From: Streptomyces regalis
GTDB taxonomy: Bacteria > Actinomycetota > Actinomycetes > Streptomycetales > Streptomycetaceae
Length of the DNA stretch: 64,000 bases
NCBI RefSeq assembly: GCF_001509475.1
Contig: NZ_LLZG01000411.1
Span: forward strand, 62,001-126,000
Direction: 5' to 3'
Position 1 is the first letter of the stretch, and every line of letters begins with the position of its first letter. The position numbers were made by a program, and so were the translations under genes. Positions 48,186 through 56,135 of the stretch are shown here, in pieces. The notes under the pieces are model-generated. The model did not search any database. It worked only from the letters and a program-made list of their open reading frames with translations, and was not told the DNA's origin.

Positions 48186-49210
48186 CGGGCCACCCTCCGC
48201 GCCAGCAGCGCCAGCAGCGGCGCACCCAGGAACGCCGTCACGATGCCGACCTCCAACTCCGAGGGGCGGATCACCATCCGGCCGAGCACATCGGCCGCGA
48301 GCAGCAGCAGGGGCCCCGCGATCAGACAGCCGGGCACCAGCACCCGGTGGTCGCCGCCGAGCAGCGGCCGTACGAGATGGGGCGCGGCGAGTCCGATGAA
48401 GGCGAGGGGACCGGCCACCGCCACCGCCGACCCGGCGAGCAGGACGACCGCGATGCCGCCGGCCAGGCGGATCCGGGCCACCGGAACGCCGAGCGCCTGG
48501 GCCGAATCGTCGCCCAGGGCAAGGGCGTTGAGGGCGGGGGAGACGGCCAGAGCCACCACCAGCCCGAGCACCAGGGTGGGCAGCACCGGCCAGAGCACGT
48601 CGAGGGTGCGGCCGGACAGCGATCCGGCCAGCCAGAAGCGTGCCTCGTCCAGCGTGCGCTGGTTCATCAGCATCACCGCCGACGTCCAGGACAGCAGCAC
48701 GAGTTGGAGCACGGTGCCGCCCAATGCCAGCCGTACGGGGTCGATGTCTCCGGCGCGGCGGGCGAGGGCCTGTGCGAACAGGGCGGCGCCGGCCGCTCCG
48801 GCGAACGCGAACCACACGTACTGGGCAGGGCTGTTGAGCTTCAGCGCGAAGATGGCGACGACGACTGCGAAGCCGGCGCCCGCGTTGATGCCGAGCGTGG
48901 TCGGCGAGGCGAGCGGGTTGCGGGTGATGCCCTGGGCGACGGCTCCGGCGACCCCGAGAGCGGCTCCGACGGCGAGCCCGATGACGGTGCGCGGCAGGCG
49001 CAGCCCGGTCACCACGAGGGCGTCGCGTCCATGGGCGTCGCCGAACAGCGCGTCCGTCACTGTGGACAGGGGCACCGAACGGGCGCCGAGGGCGAGACTC
49101 AGGGCGGTGCAGAGGGCCAGGGCTCCGATGCCGATGAGGAAGAGCGGTATGTGCCTCAGGGCACGGAAGGACACACCTGTGGGGGGTGCGCCCTGTTGGG
49201 TCGCAGTCAC
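48182..49210 (-). CDS. FecCD-type iron-siderophore permease (first; operon leader)
   Basis: A 342-residue permease. Markers are VTGLRLPRTVIGLAVGAALGVAGAVAQGITRNPLASPTTLGINAGAGFA and GPLAFIGLAAPHLVRPLLGGDHR. It is the first gene of a nine-gene operon running to 38103, with only one gap above 35 bases (89 bases before the ATP-grasp gene). An iron box lies 12-30 bases upstream of its start, so the whole operon should be repressed when iron is plentiful. Confidence 0.9.
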   Translation of the reverse strand: MTATQQGAPPTGVSFRALRHIPLFLIGIGALALCTALSLALGARSVPLSTVTDALFGDAHGRDALVVTGLRLPRTVIGLAVGAALGVAGAVAQGITRNPLASPTTLGINAGAGFAVVVAIFALKLNSPAQYVWFAFAGAAGAALFAQALARRAGDIDPVRLALGGTVLQLVLLSWTSAVMLMNQRTLDEARFWLAGSLSGRTLDVLWPVLPTLVLGLVVALAVSPALNALALGDDSAQALGVPVARIRLAGGIAVVLLAGSAVAVAGPLAFIGLAAPHLVRPLLGGDHRVLVPGCLIAGPLLLLAADVLGRMVIRPSELEVGIVTAFLGAPLLALLARRVAR

Positions 49211-49221
49211 AAGCGGTGAGA

Positions 49222-49240
49222 TTAGGTTAGCCTTCCTTTA
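49222..49240 (-). promoter_or_regulatory. DmdR/IdeR-type iron box of the siderophore operon
   Basis: TTAGGTTAGCCTTCCTTTA at 49222-49240 fits the 19-bp IdeR/DmdR consensus TTAGGTTAGGCTAACCTAA at 13 of 19 positions, including the full left arm. It is immediately upstream of the first permease gene. Iron repression is inferred from this match and the operon content. Confidence 0.75.
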
Positions 49241-49331
49241 GATTTCAAGCCACTGTGAGTCCGCTGTGACATGCGCAATAGATGATCGTTGCGCCTTGCC
49301 CTTCCTGGCAGTTTTCATGTGATCATGGATG

Positions 49332-49350
49332 TAAGGTAAGCCTTGCCTAG
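49332..49350 (+). promoter_or_regulatory. DmdR/IdeR-type iron box of the FhuF-like gene
   Basis: TAAGGTAAGCCTTGCCTAG at 49332-49350 is a degenerate palindrome of the IdeR/DmdR type. It lies 35 bases before the start of the FhuF-type reductase. The divergent siderophore operon has its own box about 90 bases away, so the two units are probably co-regulated. Confidence 0.72.
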
Positions 49351-49384
49351 CTGGCTTCCGTTGAAACCTCTCACAGGAGCGCCG

Positions 49385-50230
49385 ATGCCCGTGGCCCTGA
49401 AGACCCCGCCGGTCGGCGCCGTCGCGCGCACGCTCGGTGACGTCTACGGGCGCCTGGCGGACATGTGCGAAGTCCTGTCCGTGCGCGTCGCGGAGCCCGG
49501 CACCGAGCGGGCCCCGGCGGGGGTGAGCGCGGCGGAGCTGACGAAGGACCAGTCCTTGCTGAACGCCTTCGTCGAGGCCGAGGCGGCCCGTATCCAGGAG
49601 CGCCACGGGACGGTGCCGCGCCGGCACGTCGCCGCCTCGCGCGCGCTGCACGACTACGCCTGGTCCGTCTCGCTGTTGATGAGCGGGGCCTGGTACCTGG
49701 AGCACCGGGTGCCCCGGATCCGGCCCGAGGACCTGTGGCTGGACCTCGCCACGGCCGAGTTCACGCTCGTTCCCGGCGTCGATCTGACCTGCCTGGCCGA
49801 CGACCCTGCCGGGGCGCTCCCGGGAGTGGTGACGGTTCCTCATGAAGAGGCGTTGCGCGCCGAGTTGAGGGGCGCGGTCGCCGAGCACATGGAGCCGCTC
49901 CTGACCGCGATCGGCCCCACCGCACGACGTGGCTCACGCGCCTTGTGGGGCATGGTCGCCGACGACCTGGTCTCCGGCATCTGGTACCTCGGCCGGACCC
50001 TCGGCCGCGAGGACGACGCCGTACGGGCGGCCACCGAACTGCTGCCGAAGAGCCTGGCCCCGTACCCGGCGGGCGCCGACTTCCGCCACCTGACGACCGA
50101 GGACGGGCACCGGCACCCGACGCGCACCCGTACCGGCTGCTGCATGTTCTACACGATCCGCCCCGACGAGGCGTGCGCCACCTGCCCCCGCACCTGCGAC
50201 GCGGAACGGCTGCGCCGACTGCAGGGCTGA
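49385..50230 (+). CDS. FhuF-type 2Fe-2S ferric-siderophore reductase
   Basis: A 281-residue protein. The C-terminus carries the diagnostic FhuF cluster motif CC-x10-C-x2-C (TGCCMFYTIRPDEACATCPR). The rest is the helical FhuF-like domain (WLDLATAEFTLVPG, ALWGMVADDLVSGIWYLGR). It releases iron from the imported siderophore by reduction in the cytoplasm. ATG 49385 has AGGAG six bases upstream. It is divergent from the siderophore operon and has its own iron box. The stop codon lies within a 19-bp tandem duplication. Confidence 0.9.
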   Translation: MPVALKTPPVGAVARTLGDVYGRLADMCEVLSVRVAEPGTERAPAGVSAAELTKDQSLLNAFVEAEAARIQERHGTVPRRHVAASRALHDYAWSVSLLMSGAWYLEHRVPRIRPEDLWLDLATAEFTLVPGVDLTCLADDPAGALPGVVTVPHEEALRAELRGAVAEHMEPLLTAIGPTARRGSRALWGMVADDLVSGIWYLGRTLGREDDAVRAATELLPKSLAPYPAGADFRHLTTEDGHRHPTRTRTGCCMFYTIRPDEACATCPRTCDAERLRRLQG

Positions 50231-50256
50231 AAGCGGTCTGCAGGGCTGAAAGCGGC
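50219..50256 (+). repeat. 19-bp tandem duplication over the FhuF-like stop codon
   Basis: CTGCAGGGCTGAAAGCGG plus one base occurs at 50219-50237 and again at 50238-50256, differing only in the last base. The first copy contains the stop codon of the reductase. The second abuts the end of the convergent ABC exporter gene. Confidence 0.85.
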
Positions 50257-52011
50257 TCAGCCGGCCGTCGCCAGGAACTGCGTCGCCGCGAGCTCCGCGT
50301 AGAGCGGATCGGCCGCCACGAGTTCCCGGTGGGTACCCACCGCGCGCACCCGGCCCGCGTCCATCACCACGATCCGGTCGGCCATCGTCACCGTGGACAG
50401 CCGGTGCGCGACGACCAGAACCGTGGTCGTACGGGCGACGTCGGCGACGGTGTCGCGCAGCGCCGCCTCGTTCACCGCGTCGAGTTGCGAGGTGGCCTCG
50501 TCGAGGAGCAGCAGGCGGGGGCGGCGCAGCAGGGCGCGGGCGATGGCCACGCGCTGGCGTTCGCCGCCGGAGAGCTTGGTGCCCCGGTGACCGACGAGCG
50601 TGTCGAGACCGGCGGGCAGCCGGGAGACCAGGCCGTCGAGGCGCGTCGTCTTCAGCACGCGCGCGAGGGCGTCGTCGTCCGCGTCCGGGTTGCCCAGCAG
50701 CAGGTTGTCCCGCAGCGAGCCGGACAACACCGGGGCGTCCTGCTCCACATAGCCGATCGCGGAACGCAGTTGGGGCAGCTCCCAGTCGGCGAGGTCCCGC
50801 CCGTCGAGCGTGATGGTCCCGCCCTCGGGGTCGTAGAACCGCTCGATGAGGGAGAACACGGTCGTCTTGCCCGCCCCGGACGGGCCGACGAAGGCCGTCA
50901 TGCCCTGGGCCGGCACGGCGAACGTCACCCCGTGGTGGACGTACGGCAGATCGTCGGCGTACCGGAAGCGCACGTCCTCGAACGCGACCGCGGCCGGCTC
51001 CGCCCCGGCGGTGGGCAACGGCGTGGGCGCGGCGGCCGGTTCGGCGGGCAGCCGCAGCGCCTCCTGGATGCGGGCGAGCGCCGCCGAGCCCGTCTGGTAC
51101 TGCGTGATCGCACCGACCACCTGCTGGATCGGCGACATCAGATAGAAGACGTACAGCAGGAAGGCGACCAGCGTGCCGACGTCGATCGCCCCGGTCGCCA
51201 CCCGTGCCCCGCCCACCGCGAGCACCGTGATGAAGGCGATCTGCATGGAGAGTCCGGCCGTGTTGCCCGCCGCCGCCGACCACTTGGCGGCCCGCACGCT
51301 CTGCCGCCACGACTCCTCGGCGGCCTCGTGCAGCGTCCGTTCCTCCCGGTGCTCGGCGCCCGACGCCTTCACCGTGCGCAGCGCGCCGAGGATCCGCTCC
51401 AGCGAGGCCCCCATCACCCCGACCGCGTCCTGCGCCTGCCGACTGGCCCGGTTGATGCGCGGCACGATCACACCGAGGATCGTCCCGGCGCCCAGGACCA
51501 CGGCGAGCGTGACCGCGAGCAGCACCGGATCCACCAGGCCCATCATCGCCACCGTCGCCAGCAGCGTCAGCCCTCCGGTGCCGAGTCCCACCAGCGAGTC
51601 GGTCGTGACCTCGCGCAGCAGCGTCGTGTCCGAGGTGATGCGGGCCATCAGATCGCCCGGCTCACTGCGGTCCACGGCGGTGATGCGCAGCCGCAGCAGA
51701 TACGACGACAGGGCGCGCCGCGCGCCGAGCACCACCGACTCGGCGGTGCGCCGCAGCACATACGAACCCAGCGCGCCCACCCCGGCGTTGGCGACCACCA
51801 GCCCGGACATGATCAGCAGCGCGCCGGTGATGGTCCGGTCGTGGGAGAGGTCGTCGATCAGCTCCCGCGCCACCAGCGGCAGCAGCAGCCCGGTGGCCCC
51901 CGTGACCAGCGAGAGCACGGCGCCCGCCAGCAGGGCCCACCGGTGCGGGCGTACGTAGCCCAGAAGCAGCCGCCAGGTGGGCGGGGCGGTATCGGTCGCT
52001 GCGATGCTCAC
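50257..52011 (-). CDS. ABC exporter with fused permease and ATPase
   Basis: A 584-residue half-transporter. Residues 1-320 hold six membrane helices of a type I exporter ([41 protein letters not shown]). The ATPase has Walker [30 protein letters not shown], signature [16 protein letters not shown] and Walker [13 protein letters not shown]. It works as a dimer. Next to siderophore genes such exporters may secrete the siderophore or process related metabolites, but it lacks an iron box of its own, so this is only a suggestion. Convergent with the FhuF-like gene. Confidence 0.88.
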   Translation of the reverse strand: MSIAATDTAPPTWRLLLGYVRPHRWALLAGAVLSLVTGATGLLLPLVARELIDDLSHDRTITGALLIMSGLVVANAGVGALGSYVLRRTAESVVLGARRALSSYLLRLRITAVDRSEPGDLMARITSDTTLLREVTTDSLVGLGTGGLTLLATVAMMGLVDPVLLAVTLAVVLGAGTILGVIVPRINRASRQAQDAVGVMGASLERILGALRTVKASGAEHREERTLHEAAEESWRQSVRAAKWSAAAGNTAGLSMQIAFITVLAVGGARVATGAIDVGTLVAFLLYVFYLMSPIQQVVGAITQYQTGSAALARIQEALRLPAEPAAAPTPLPTAGAEPAAVAFEDVRFRYADDLPYVHHGVTFAVPAQGMTAFVGPSGAGKTTVFSLIERFYDPEGGTITLDGRDLADWELPQLRSAIGYVEQDAPVLSGSLRDNLLLGNPDADDDALARVLKTTRLDGLVSRLPAGLDTLVGHRGTKLSGGERQRVAIARALLRRPRLLLLDEATSQLDAVNEAALRDTVADVARTTTVLVVAHRLSTVTMADRIVVMDAGRVRAVGTHRELVAADPLYAELAATQFLATAG

Positions 52012-52039
52012 GGGGCTCCTCAGGAGTCGTACGGAGCCT

Positions 52040-52805
52040 TCAGGCTACGTCGGCTCCCGCCCGCGGAGCCTGCCAGTTTCGTGCCACGGCGACCGCCAGG
52101 GGCCGCCGCGCGCCGTCGGGCAGGCAGTCCTCCAGCATGCCGGTCAGGACGTCACCGGGCCCGAGCTCGACGCAGACCGTCACGCCGTCGCGGTGCGGCC
52201 GGCAGGCGCGAGGCGCGCAGGTCGAGCGACTCCAGTGCGCGGCGGTAGTCGTCCAGCAGGGCGTCGAAATGGGGGGAGTGGGGTGCCACGTCCAGGCGGA
52301 GCGGATGCGTACGGCGACCTCGCGCCGCCCACTCCGCACAGATCCGCCGCACCGCCGCACGGTCTCCCGACACGACCACCGACCGTGGCCCGTTGACCGC
52401 CGCGATCACCGCCCCCGGCCCCGGGTTCAGCTCCCCGGGGGACGCCTCCACGGCCGCCATGAACCCCGTCTTCGGCAGCGCGCCCGCGAGCCGTGCCGGC
52501 GTGCCGACCGCGCGACAGGCGTCCGGCAGCGAGAGCACCCCCGCCGTGTGCGCGGCGGCCATGTGCCCGGCCGAGTACCCGAACAACACGTCCGGGCGCA
52601 CCCCTTGGCTCTCCAGCAGCCGGTACTGCGCGATCTGCAGCGCGAAGACCGCCGGATACCCGAACGCGATCCGGTCGAGCAGAGCGGCCGTGGGCGTCCC
52701 GGCCTCGGCGAACATCACGTCCCGCAATGGCACTTCGACGTAGGGATCGAGCAGCGCGCACACCTCGTCGAGCACGTCGGCGAACACCGAGGACGCGGCG
52801 TGGAG
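52040..52805 (-). pseudogene. PKS/FabD-like acyltransferase, N-terminally truncated and internally deleted
   Basis: The frame begins mid-protein with LHAASSVFADVLDEVCALLD and YVEVPLRDVMFAEAGTP. It continues through the nucleophile region VLFGYSAGHMAAAHTAGVLSLPDA (family GHSxG) and VAPHSPHFDALLDDYRRALESL. The N-terminal GQGSQ segment is absent. At about 52190-52206 the frame changes and the true end follows: HRDGVTVCVELGPGDVLTGMLEDCL to the stop at 52040. Roughly 80-100 residues that normally lie between are missing. It is in frame with the LOG remnant upstream, so a deletion has fused them. Not expected to be active. Confidence 0.75.
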
Positions 52806-53234
52806 CCACCACCTCCTCGACCGACGCACACACGACGATCCGCTCCAGGTCCCCGGGATGCAGGAAGCCCTCGTCCCGCGCGTGTTCCAGGAAGGACAGC
52901 AAAGGGCGGTAGAAACCGGACGGGTCGAGGAGGAGACGCGGTTTGCGGTGGATCTGCAGCTGCGCCCAGGACAGCACTTCCAGCAGCTCCTCCGCCGTGC
53001 CCAGCCCGTGTGAGTGATCTCGTACGGCAGCATCAGGCGCGGAACGACTCCGGTCACCGCCCCGCCGGCGGCCGGCGCCCCGTCCGCGACCGCCCCCATG
53101 AGACCGGTGCGCGCACCGCCGTAGACCAGCCGCAGGCCCGACCCGGCCAGCGCGCGGCCGAGTTCGGCGGCGGTGCGCAGATGGCCGGGGCTGTGGCCGG
53201 GGGAGGCACCGCACAAGACGGTCACCGCGGTCAT
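52800..53234 (-). pseudogene. LOG-type cytokinin riboside 5'-monophosphate phosphoribohydrolase (FasF-like), internally deleted
   Basis: ATG 53234 opens a typical LOG: MTAVTVLCGASPGHSPGHLR, LVYGGARTGLMGAVADGA and VTGVVPRLMLPYEITHTG. At about 53005 the sequence jumps out of frame to GLGTAEELLEVLSWAQLQIH, LLLDPSGFYRPLLSFLEHARDEGFL and IVVCASVEEVV. The missing segment, about 30 residues, normally holds the catalytic Arg and the first part of PGGxGTxxE. The join falls on CGGGCTG, expected in both flanks. LOG enzymes release free cytokinin bases from nucleotides; this copy is probably dead. It is in frame with the preceding dehydrogenase and loses its C-terminus to the acyltransferase remnant. Confidence 0.8.
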
Positions 53235-54519
53235 GTCCACAGGCCGTACCCCCCCGGTCAGGATGTAGTGCGGGTCGTGCAGGTCCTTGGCGCGGACGAG
53301 ATCGGGCCAGACGGGGCCGAAGTGGGCGCGCCAGTCCCCGGGCGACATCGGCAGCGCGCCGATCGGGTGGAGCACGCCGCCGACGGCCCTGGCCCGCTCG
53401 TACAGCGCCCGGTTGGCGGCGACCAGACGCCGTACGACGTCCGGGGCGGCGGGCGGTGCCGTGCGCATCAGGGCGAGCAGGCAGAGGAGTTCGCCCGCGG
53501 GCCTGCGCAGCAGCGGGGCGTGGAGCGTGCGGCCCGTCAGGGGGCGCAGCCGGACCGTGCCGCAGAAGCGCAGGCCCTGCTGGGCGCCCTCGGCGAGCAC
53601 GTCCGGGACGAACGAGCCCGCGGTCTCCTCCGGCAGCAGCAGGGTGAGCCAGGGGTGCGGGCGGTCCCACTCGCCCGTGGCGCGCAGCAGCCGCTCGTCG
53701 CGGTCCAGGCGGTGCACATACTCGGCGAACGACAGGTCCGCGATCTCCTCGGTGTCCCGGTGGTGGTCCAGGCCGCCGATCGACAGCTCGTCGTCGGCGG
53801 GCGGTCCGCCGTCGTGCGGCACCTCCGCCTCGATCATGTAGCGCCAGCGCCAGCGCCCGCCGAGCGCCGGCCGTGCCTGCCCCGCCACATGGCTGAAGCG
53901 GCTGTCGCGGGCCAGGCGCCGCTGATCGGTGAGGTAGGTGCCCGGGGCGTCGTGATAGAGGCGGTAACGGCGCACATGGGTCGGCGCGGGCACCAGGGCG
54001 AGCGTGGCGCGGACGATGAGGGCGCACTGGCCGAGCCCCGCCAGGACCGCGCGGAAGAGCTCCGGACGCCGGTCGGGGGCGCAGACCAGCCGCTCACCGG
54101 TGCCGGTGACGACCTCCAACTCCCGTACCCAGTCGGCCACCGGACCGTACCGATGGCTGGAGCCGCCGAAACCGCCGGTGCTCAGCAGCCCGCCGACGCT
54201 GCCGCCCAGGTGGTCGGGCAGCACCGGTGGTGTGAGCCCCGCGGCGAACGCGGCCCGTACGACGTCACGCCACAGCGCGCCGGCCCCGGCGGTCAGCGTC
54301 CGCTCCGCCGGCGCACAGCGCACCTGCGCCGCGCGCGGAGACCGGCAGCCCGTGCGGCCCGGCGAAGGAGATGAGTTCCTGCACGTCGGCGGCGGAGCGG
54401 GCCGTGAGGACGCCGAGCGGACTGGAGCCGACGATATGGCGGAAATCGGTGCAGGCCTCTTTCGCTTCGGACTTCACCCTGGACTTCACCCTGGACTTCA
54501 TCCCGGACGCGCCCGTCAC
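53235..54519 (-). pseudogene. cytokinin dehydrogenase-like FAD oxidoreductase (FasE-like), frameshifted
   Basis: GTG 54519 overlaps the isopentenyltransferase stop (GTGA) and starts a flavoprotein with DFRHIVGSSPLGVLTARSA and GLPVSARGAG. Here the usual HSTFGQ/VVVDM segment is lost and the frame shifts at 54323-54330. It resumes as ERTLTAGAGALWRDVV, LPDHLGGSVGGLLSTGGFGG and GPVADWVRELEVVTG, then a cytokinin-dehydrogenase C-domain (MIEAEVPHD, WLTLLLPEE). It ends in DLHDPHYILTGGVRPVDM. Loss removes the His that normally binds FAD covalently. The frame runs on into the LOG gene without a stop, which may be an original fusion or stop loss. A GTG at 54323 could still give an N-truncated protein. 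Confidence 0.75.
54469..54500 (+). repeat. 12-bp tandem repeat in the dehydrogenase N-terminus
   Basis: GGACTTCACCCT occurs at 54469-54480 and 54481-54492, with eight more bases of a third copy to 54500. On the minus strand it encodes KSRV-KSRV-KSEA. It is a slippage-prone coding repeat. Confidence 0.8.
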
Positions 54520-55286
54520 GCCACACGCTCCAGGGTGTCCAAGTCGAATGCGGGGGCTCTCGTGGAGTTCGAGAAGATTTCGGCGAACACGCGATGTTGG
54601 AGAATTCCGTGTTCCGCATGCCGCTCGGCGATGAGAGCGGCGATCCGGTGCAGGATGTGTTCGGGAATTTCCTGTTTGTCGATGGCCGTCGCATCGTATG
54701 AGTACTTCGCGCAGCATTCGAGCACGGCCTCGAATCCGTTGACGGACGCGGCCAGTCGCCGCTGCCGCGGATCGTGCCAGAGCACGGCCAACTCCTGGAG
54801 CAGCCCCGGGCCGCAGACGCCCGGCGTGAGCATCGCGTGGGCCCGGCGGGTGAGGTTCGCGAGGTACACGTCGTACGCGGGCAGCGGAAGGAGACGGACC
54901 GTCGCTCGCCAGGCGAGCTGCGGTCCACGGGCGCACAGCACCCGCAACAGCGAGATCGAGCCGCCCTCGATGATCACCAGCCGGTGTCGGGCGGCGAGCC
55001 GCTCCACCAGCTCGACGAGCGCGTCCGCGGCCTCCGTCGCGGACAGGTCCCCGTCGGCGAACGTCCGGTCCCCGAGCCAGTGTCGGCGCACGCCCGGCAC
55101 GTCGGCCCCCGCGCGGGCGCTCGTCGTGGCGAGGTCGGTGAAGCACTGCACGCGGTCGGCGACGACGATCGGGGCGCCGGTCACCCGGGCCGGCTCGGTG
55201 GCCGCGGCGCTCTTGCCGACCCAGGTCGGCCCCGCGATCAGATGGACGAACGGACGGACCGTGGGAGACGTTGCGTGCTCGACCAT
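54516..55286 (-). CDS. adenylate isopentenyltransferase (cytokinin synthase, FasD/Tzs/Ipt-like)
   Basis: A complete 256-residue enzyme. The P-loop-like motif is at residues 19-26 (AGPTWVGKS). The substrate motif DRVQC is at 44-48, with TTSAR after it; both are hallmarks of bacterial AMP:DMAPP transferases and differ from tRNA-modifying MiaA. Further matches are IIEGGSISLL, ARVKQML-like RRAHAMLTPG and LLQELAVLWHDPRQR. It should make isopentenyl-AMP, the first cytokinin nucleotide. Codon GC is locally lower near its 3' end. The next genes are FasE- and FasF-like, giving fasD-E-F order as in Rhodococcus fascians. It is the only apparently intact gene of that set. Confidence 0.85.
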   Translation of the reverse strand: MVEHATSPTVRPFVHLIAGPTWVGKSAAATEPARVTGAPIVVADRVQCFTDLATTSARAGADVPGVRRHWLGDRTFADGDLSATEAADALVELVERLAARHRLVIIEGGSISLLRVLCARGPQLAWRATVRLLPLPAYDVYLANLTRRAHAMLTPGVCGPGLLQELAVLWHDPRQRRLAASVNGFEAVLECCAKYSYDATAIDKQEIPEHILHRIAALIAERHAEHGILQHRVFAEIFSNSTRAPAFDLDTLERVA

Positions 55287-55541
55287 GGCGTGATGTCCCC
55301 TTCCGCTTCGGGTACGGGAAAGACCACTGCCAAGTTACGCGGCACGGCCTGTGGGAACACCCAGCGGAAAGCCCGGACCGGGCAAAGAGACTGCCACATT
55401 CCTGTGGGCTTGTTAAAAGTTCAAGCGGGCCTCGTTGGAAGAAGTAATTTCGGGGAATCCAGGGTCATGTGAGTGGCCGTCGCATTGTTTCTCAACGAAT
55501 TCATGACGCGTCGCAGGAACCCGTCCCCAGGAGGACTCGCC
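55287..55541. other. AT-richer divergent promoter region of the fas-like locus
   Basis: This 255-base interval separates the isopentenyltransferase and transketolase-like starts. Bases 55400-55505 are markedly richer in A and T than anything nearby (for example GTTAAAAGTTCAAG and GAAGAAGTAATTTCGG). The frame of the transketolase extends to GTG 55473, but that part has no family match. No clear -10/-35 pair or long palindrome was found. The base composition fits an acquired regulatory region. Confidence 0.45.
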
Positions 55542-56135
55542 GTGCACCCCGACATGCTGCAGGCCGTCGCCGAATCCCTGCTCACCACCCGCCCCGACGG
55601 GCCCGCCGGACGCGGCACCGTCCTCGTCGGCTACCGCGCCGTGGAGGAACTCGCCCGGTTCGCCGGCGACCCGCGCTGGAGCGTCCACGTCCCCGGCCAT
55701 CCGGACGAGGTACGCCATGCGATCGGGCGCGCCGTGCGGCGCGGCGAGCGCGCGTACGTACATCTCTCCGGAGGGTCCAACGCCGAACCGCGCTGCCCGA
55801 CAGAGGGCTTCGAACTCGTCCGGGAAGGGTTCGACGGCGTCGTCCTCGCGGTCGGCGCCGCCCTCGACCCCGTACTGCGCGCCACGGCCGGCCTCGACCT
55901 GGCCGTGCTCTACGCGGCCACCGTCCGACCCTTCGACGAGGTCGGCCTGCGGACGGCCGTGCTGGCCGCCGACCACGCGGACGTCGTGCTCGTCGAGCCC
56001 GGACTGCCCGGCCTCTCGGCCCGGCACGTCGCCGAGACCCTGGTGCACGTACCGCACCGGCTGCTGCCCCTGGGCGGCGCGGACGGCCTGGACGAGGACG
56101 TCCTCGCCCGGGCCGTCCGGGACTTCCTCAGATGA
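55542..56135 (+). CDS. transketolase-like protein, C-terminal half only (FasC-like)
   Basis: A 197-residue protein. GTG 55542 has AGGAGG seven bases upstream, so it looks like a designed start. It aligns with the end of the pyrimidine-binding domain (WSVHVPGHPDEVRHAIGRAV, RAYVHLSGGSN) and the whole C-terminal domain of transketolases (LAVLYAATVRPFDEVGL, ADVVLVEPGLPGLSARHVAETL, PHRLLPLGG). The thiamine-diphosphate domain is absent. In the fas operon of Rhodococcus fascians transketolase-like subunits accompany fasD. Here the gene is divergent. Without a PP-domain partner in the window it cannot be a full enzyme; it may pair with one encoded elsewhere. Confidence 0.65.
   Translation: MHPDMLQAVAESLLTTRPDGPAGRGTVLVGYRAVEELARFAGDPRWSVHVPGHPDEVRHAIGRAVRRGERAYVHLSGGSNAEPRCPTEGFELVREGFDGVVLAVGAALDPVLRATAGLDLAVLYAATVRPFDEVGLRTAVLAADHADVVLVEPGLPGLSARHVAETLVHVPHRLLPLGGADGLDEDVLARAVRDFLR

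Noticed and set aside
49945..52248. 767-codon plus-strand frame crossing three genes
   Set aside because: It spans the FhuF-like end, the exporter and the acyltransferase remnant out of phase, with an Arg/Gly-rich composition.
52180..54027. Minus-strand frame treated as a single gene
   Set aside because: Only the LOG C-terminal segment within it is real; the remainder is a shadow of the dehydrogenase and acyltransferase frames.
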